Origin: Collinsella aerofaciens
GTDB taxonomy: Bacteria > Actinomycetota > Coriobacteriia > Coriobacteriales > Coriobacteriaceae
Direction of reading: 5' to 3'
DNA: 24,351 nucleotides
NCBI RefSeq assembly: GCF_028209885.1
Contig: NZ_JAQLEM010000032.1
Span: 1 to 24,351, forward strand
The notes under the pieces: model-generated
The model's database searches: none
What the model saw: only the letters and a program-made list of their open reading frames with translations
What the model was told of the DNA's origin: nothing
Position numbers and translations under genes: made by a program
Shown here: one piece after another, positions 22,194 through 24,351 of the stretch
Numbering within the stretch: the stretch's first letter is position 1
Layout of the letters: each line of letters starts with the position of its first letter

Positions 22194-23555
22194 TTGTCTC
22201 GATTGAACGAAGGGGCCATGGGTCGGCGCTTCCCGCTGCCCTCGATGCTCCAAAAACTAGCCTGCGCCCTGACTGTGGCGCTCGCTTTGCTGTGCGCGGG
22301 GACAGCCGCGCCTTCGACCGCTCAGGCGCTCGAGACCGCAAAGATCACCGCGCGTCCCAATACCGGTTCGGGCAGCGACGTGGTCGGTGGCACCGAGACG
22401 CGCATTACCTGGGAGGTCCAGGCCGATGCCGATGAGGAGCTGAGCGGTCTTTCGCTGACGTTTGTCGACGGCACGACGTTTGGTACCGATGACACGCGAT
22501 TGACGATGCTCTCGGGCGAGGACCTCATGGATCGTACGCCCATGAAGCCCACGTGCAAGGCTGACGGCCAGACGCTCAAGATTGACTTTGGCGAGACGGC
22601 GCCTGCCGGCGGCTTTTTCCGTGTCGAGGTTTACGGCGTGACGTTTCCCGTCGAGGGCGGCGAAGAGGCCTTTAGCGGCACCTATACGCTCGCCGACGGT
22701 TCGACCAAGAAGATTTCCAAGATTCCGTCGGTGGAGATCAAGGGCGTGACGGCATTCGATAACTTCCTGGCCGATCTTAAGGAGCAGCCGTGGGTCGAGG
22801 CCTGGAACTCCAATATGTTCCTGCGCCTGTTCCTGAACCCGGTCATTTTGGTCCAGAGCCTGCCGATCGTCTTCAAGGGCTTCCTCATGTCGCTTTCGAT
22901 CGTGCTTGTGGCGTTTCCGCTGGCAATTCCCTTCGGTTTCGCCCTGTCGCTCATGCGCATTTCCAAGTCGCGCATCCTTCGCTGCCTTGCCGGCATCTAT
23001 GTGAATATCATCCGCGGCACGCCGGCGTTCTTGCAGATCTACATTGCGTTCTTTGGCTTGCCGCTGGCCGGTGTCAAAGTGGACGACTATGTGCTGGGTG
23101 TTATCGTCATGGCCATGAACTCGTCTGCGTACCTGTGCGAGATCTTCCGTGCCGGTATTCAGTCGATCCCCAAGGGCCAAAACGAGGCTGCTCGCTCGCT
23201 GGGCATGAATGCCTTCCAGACGCTGCTCTATGTCATGATTCCGCAGACGTTCCGCAATGTCCTGCCTACGCTGACCAGCGAGTTTATCCTGCTCTACAAG
23301 GACACGTCGCTGCTTGCCGCCGTGGGTGTCGTCGAGATCGTCATGAACGCCCGCACCATCGTGGCCACGACGGGCTCCATCGCGCCGTATGTGGTTGCCG
23401 CTCTGTTCTATCTGGTCATTACCCTGCCGCTTGCGCGCTTGGTGAGCGGTCTTGAGGCGAGACTTCTGGGGACGGCCGAAACCAAAAAGAAGCGTCCCAC
23501 CAAGAGCGCCGGACAGGTTGTCGCGACGCCCGCCGATCATATCGCCGGTCTGTAA
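22194..23555 (+). CDS. Polar amino-acid ABC transporter permease with extracytoplasmic N-terminal domain
   Basis: The protein is about 453 residues from TTG 22194 (AGGAG five bases upstream) or 445 from ATG 22218 (GAAGGGG upstream). It opens with a signal-peptide-like segment (LQKLACALTVALALLCAG, likely cleavage after STAQA) and about 150 residues of beta-rich, soluble sequence (from ITARPNTGSGSDVVGG to KIPSVEIKG). A normal HisM/GlnP-type permease follows (about 200 residues) with LVQSLPIVFKGFLMSLSIVL, IIRGTPAFLQIY and the EAA loop NEAARSLGMNAFQTLLYVMIPQ that docks the ATPase. Usual permeases of this family are about 220-250 residues, so the N-terminal domain is an addition. It is not a second substrate-binding domain. 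It could aid docking of the lipoprotein. Confidence 0.9.
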   Translation: MSRLNEGAMGRRFPLPSMLQKLACALTVALALLCAGTAAPSTAQALETAKITARPNTGSGSDVVGGTETRITWEVQADADEELSGLSLTFVDGTTFGTDDTRLTMLSGEDLMDRTPMKPTCKADGQTLKIDFGETAPAGGFFRVEVYGVTFPVEGGEEAFSGTYTLADGSTKKISKIPSVEIKGVTAFDNFLADLKEQPWVEAWNSNMFLRLFLNPVILVQSLPIVFKGFLMSLSIVLVAFPLAIPFGFALSLMRISKSRILRCLAGIYVNIIRGTPAFLQIYIAFFGLPLAGVKVDDYVLGVIVMAMNSSAYLCEIFRAGIQSIPKGQNEAARSLGMNAFQTLLYVMIPQTFRNVLPTLTSEFILLYKDTSLLAAVGVVEIVMNARTIVATTGSIAPYVVAALFYLVITLPLARLVSGLEARLLGTAETKKKRPTKSAGQVVATPADHIAGL

Positions 23556-23567
23556 GGAGGTCCTGTC

Positions 23568-24317
23568 ATGAGTGAAACGAATTCCAACGAGGTCGTTGTC
23601 AGCATCAAGAACCTCCAAAAGGCTTTTGGCGATAACGTGGTTCTGCGTGATATCGATCTGGACGTGCACAAGGGTGAGGTCGTTGTGGTCCTGGGCCCCT
23701 CGGGCTCGGGCAAGTCGACGATGCTTCGCTGCATCAATCGCCTGGAGCATCCCACGAGCGGCTCGATTGTCGTTGAGGGCGTGGATGTGTGTGCCAAGGG
23801 CGTCGACCTCAATAAGGTACGTACACACTTGGGCATGGTGTTTCAGCAGTTCAACCTGTTCCCGCACCTGTCGGTCAAAAAGAACGTCATGCTTGCGCAG
23901 CAAAAGGTGCTCAAGCGCAGTAAGGAAGAGGCCGAGAAGATCGCCATCGAGGAACTGACCAAGGTCGGTCTTGCCGAGCGTATCGACTTTATGCCGAGCC
24001 AGCTCTCGGGCGGTCAGCAGCAGCGCGTGGCCATTGCCCGCGCCCTGTCGATGAATCCGCACGTTATGCTCTTTGACGAGGCCACGTCGGCGCTCGATCC
24101 CGAGCTGGTTCGCGACGTTCTGGGTGTCATGCGCGACCTGGCACGCGATGGCATGACCATGATCGTCGTGACGCACGAGATGGGCTTTGCCCGCGACGTC
24201 GCCGACCGCGTCGTCTTTATGGACGGCGGCGTCATTGTGGAAGAGGGTACGCCGAGCGAGGTCTTCGACCACCCCAAGAGCGAGCGCACCAAGGCGTTCT
24301 TGGGCAATATCTCGTAG
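23568..24317 (+). CDS. Polar amino-acid ABC transporter ATP-binding protein (GlnQ type)
   Basis: The 249-residue ATPase has Walker [10 protein letters not shown], the Q-loop [12 protein letters not shown], signature [15 protein letters not shown], Walker [13 protein letters not shown], and the switch histidine in VVTHEM. The [15 protein letters not shown] segment is typical of polar amino-acid importers. AAGGAGG lies 7 bases before ATG 23568, and the gene starts 12 bases after the permease stop. It energises import through the permease at 22194. No terminator is visible in the 34 bases left in the window. Confidence 0.97.
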   Translation: MSETNSNEVVVSIKNLQKAFGDNVVLRDIDLDVHKGEVVVVLGPSGSGKSTMLRCINRLEHPTSGSIVVEGVDVCAKGVDLNKVRTHLGMVFQQFNLFPHLSVKKNVMLAQQKVLKRSKEEAEKIAIEELTKVGLAERIDFMPSQLSGGQQQRVAIARALSMNPHVMLFDEATSALDPELVRDVLGVMRDLARDGMTMIVVTHEMGFARDVADRVVFMDGGVIVEEGTPSEVFDHPKSERTKAFLGNIS

Positions 24318-24351
24318 CCGGTTGATGTAACTGCCGTTATAAAAGAGCGGG

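Noticed and set aside
22257..24272. 671-codon minus-strand frame over the permease and ATPase genes
   Set aside because: It spans two well-supported plus-strand genes and their junction; composition is Arg/His/Gln-rich, typical of antisense reading of GC-rich genes.

Overview
The window looks like a chromosomal stretch from a high-GC, anaerobic Gram-positive bacterium of the Coriobacteriia, most likely a Collinsella-type gut organism. This is inferred from gene content (oxygen-sensitive class III ribonucleotide reductase with its activase, a ferredoxin-linked aldo/keto reductase, lipoprotein-type ABC uptake), from GC-rich codon use that opens long antisense frames, and from GGAGG-type ribosome binding sites. 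No rRNA is present to confirm it, and no phage, transposase or CRISPR array was found.

Layout. 1-71: tRNA-Val(GAC), lacking its first 4 bases, with its terminator. 116-705: a gene-free leader region with a promoter overlapped by two NrdR-type boxes. 706-3936: nrdD and nrdG, separated by about 426 bases that hold two different long hairpins. 4003-5672: partial folate operon (folE, HD-domain protein, folB). 5679-7542 (minus): YgjP-like metalloprotease and M19 dipeptidase. 7663-9554: SlyD-type FKBP, UreE-like protein, Cof-type HAD phosphatase. 9632-13156 (minus): Fur-family regulator, acylphosphatase-domain protein, Gfo/Idh oxidoreductase, RNase HI, LysR regulator. 13430-14740: O-acetylhomoserine sulfhydrylase (metY type) behind a leader with two short ORFs and alternative stems. 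15054-16224: secreted cell-wall-type protein and a small membrane protein. 16333-17564 (minus): ketopantoate reductase family protein and an unknown 64-residue protein. 17728-21067: ferredoxin-type aldo/keto reductase, a second Gfo/Idh oxidoreductase and endonuclease IV, with an 87-bp palindromic repeat in each of the two gaps. 21215-24317: polar amino-acid ABC transporter (lipoprotein, permease with an unusual extracytoplasmic N-terminal domain, ATPase).

How the parts work together. nrdD/nrdG make deoxyribonucleotides anaerobically and appear to be under NrdR control. folE/HD/folB supply early pterin steps, but folP and folK are absent here. The LysR gene, a 23-bp inverted repeat and metY with its Cys/Met-containing leader peptide look like one sulfur amino-acid control region. 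The slyD-ureE pair suggests metal (nickel) handling. The last three genes form a classical uptake operon in which a hairpin after the binding-protein gene probably sets stoichiometry.

The least explained material is a set of long intergenic palindromes (2947-3070, 3256-3339, 9558-9628, and the pair 18911-18997 / 20097-20183). They have long, near-perfect arms and no terminator U-tracts, and two of them sit directly before ribosome binding sites. They and the metY leader are the best candidates for undescribed biology.
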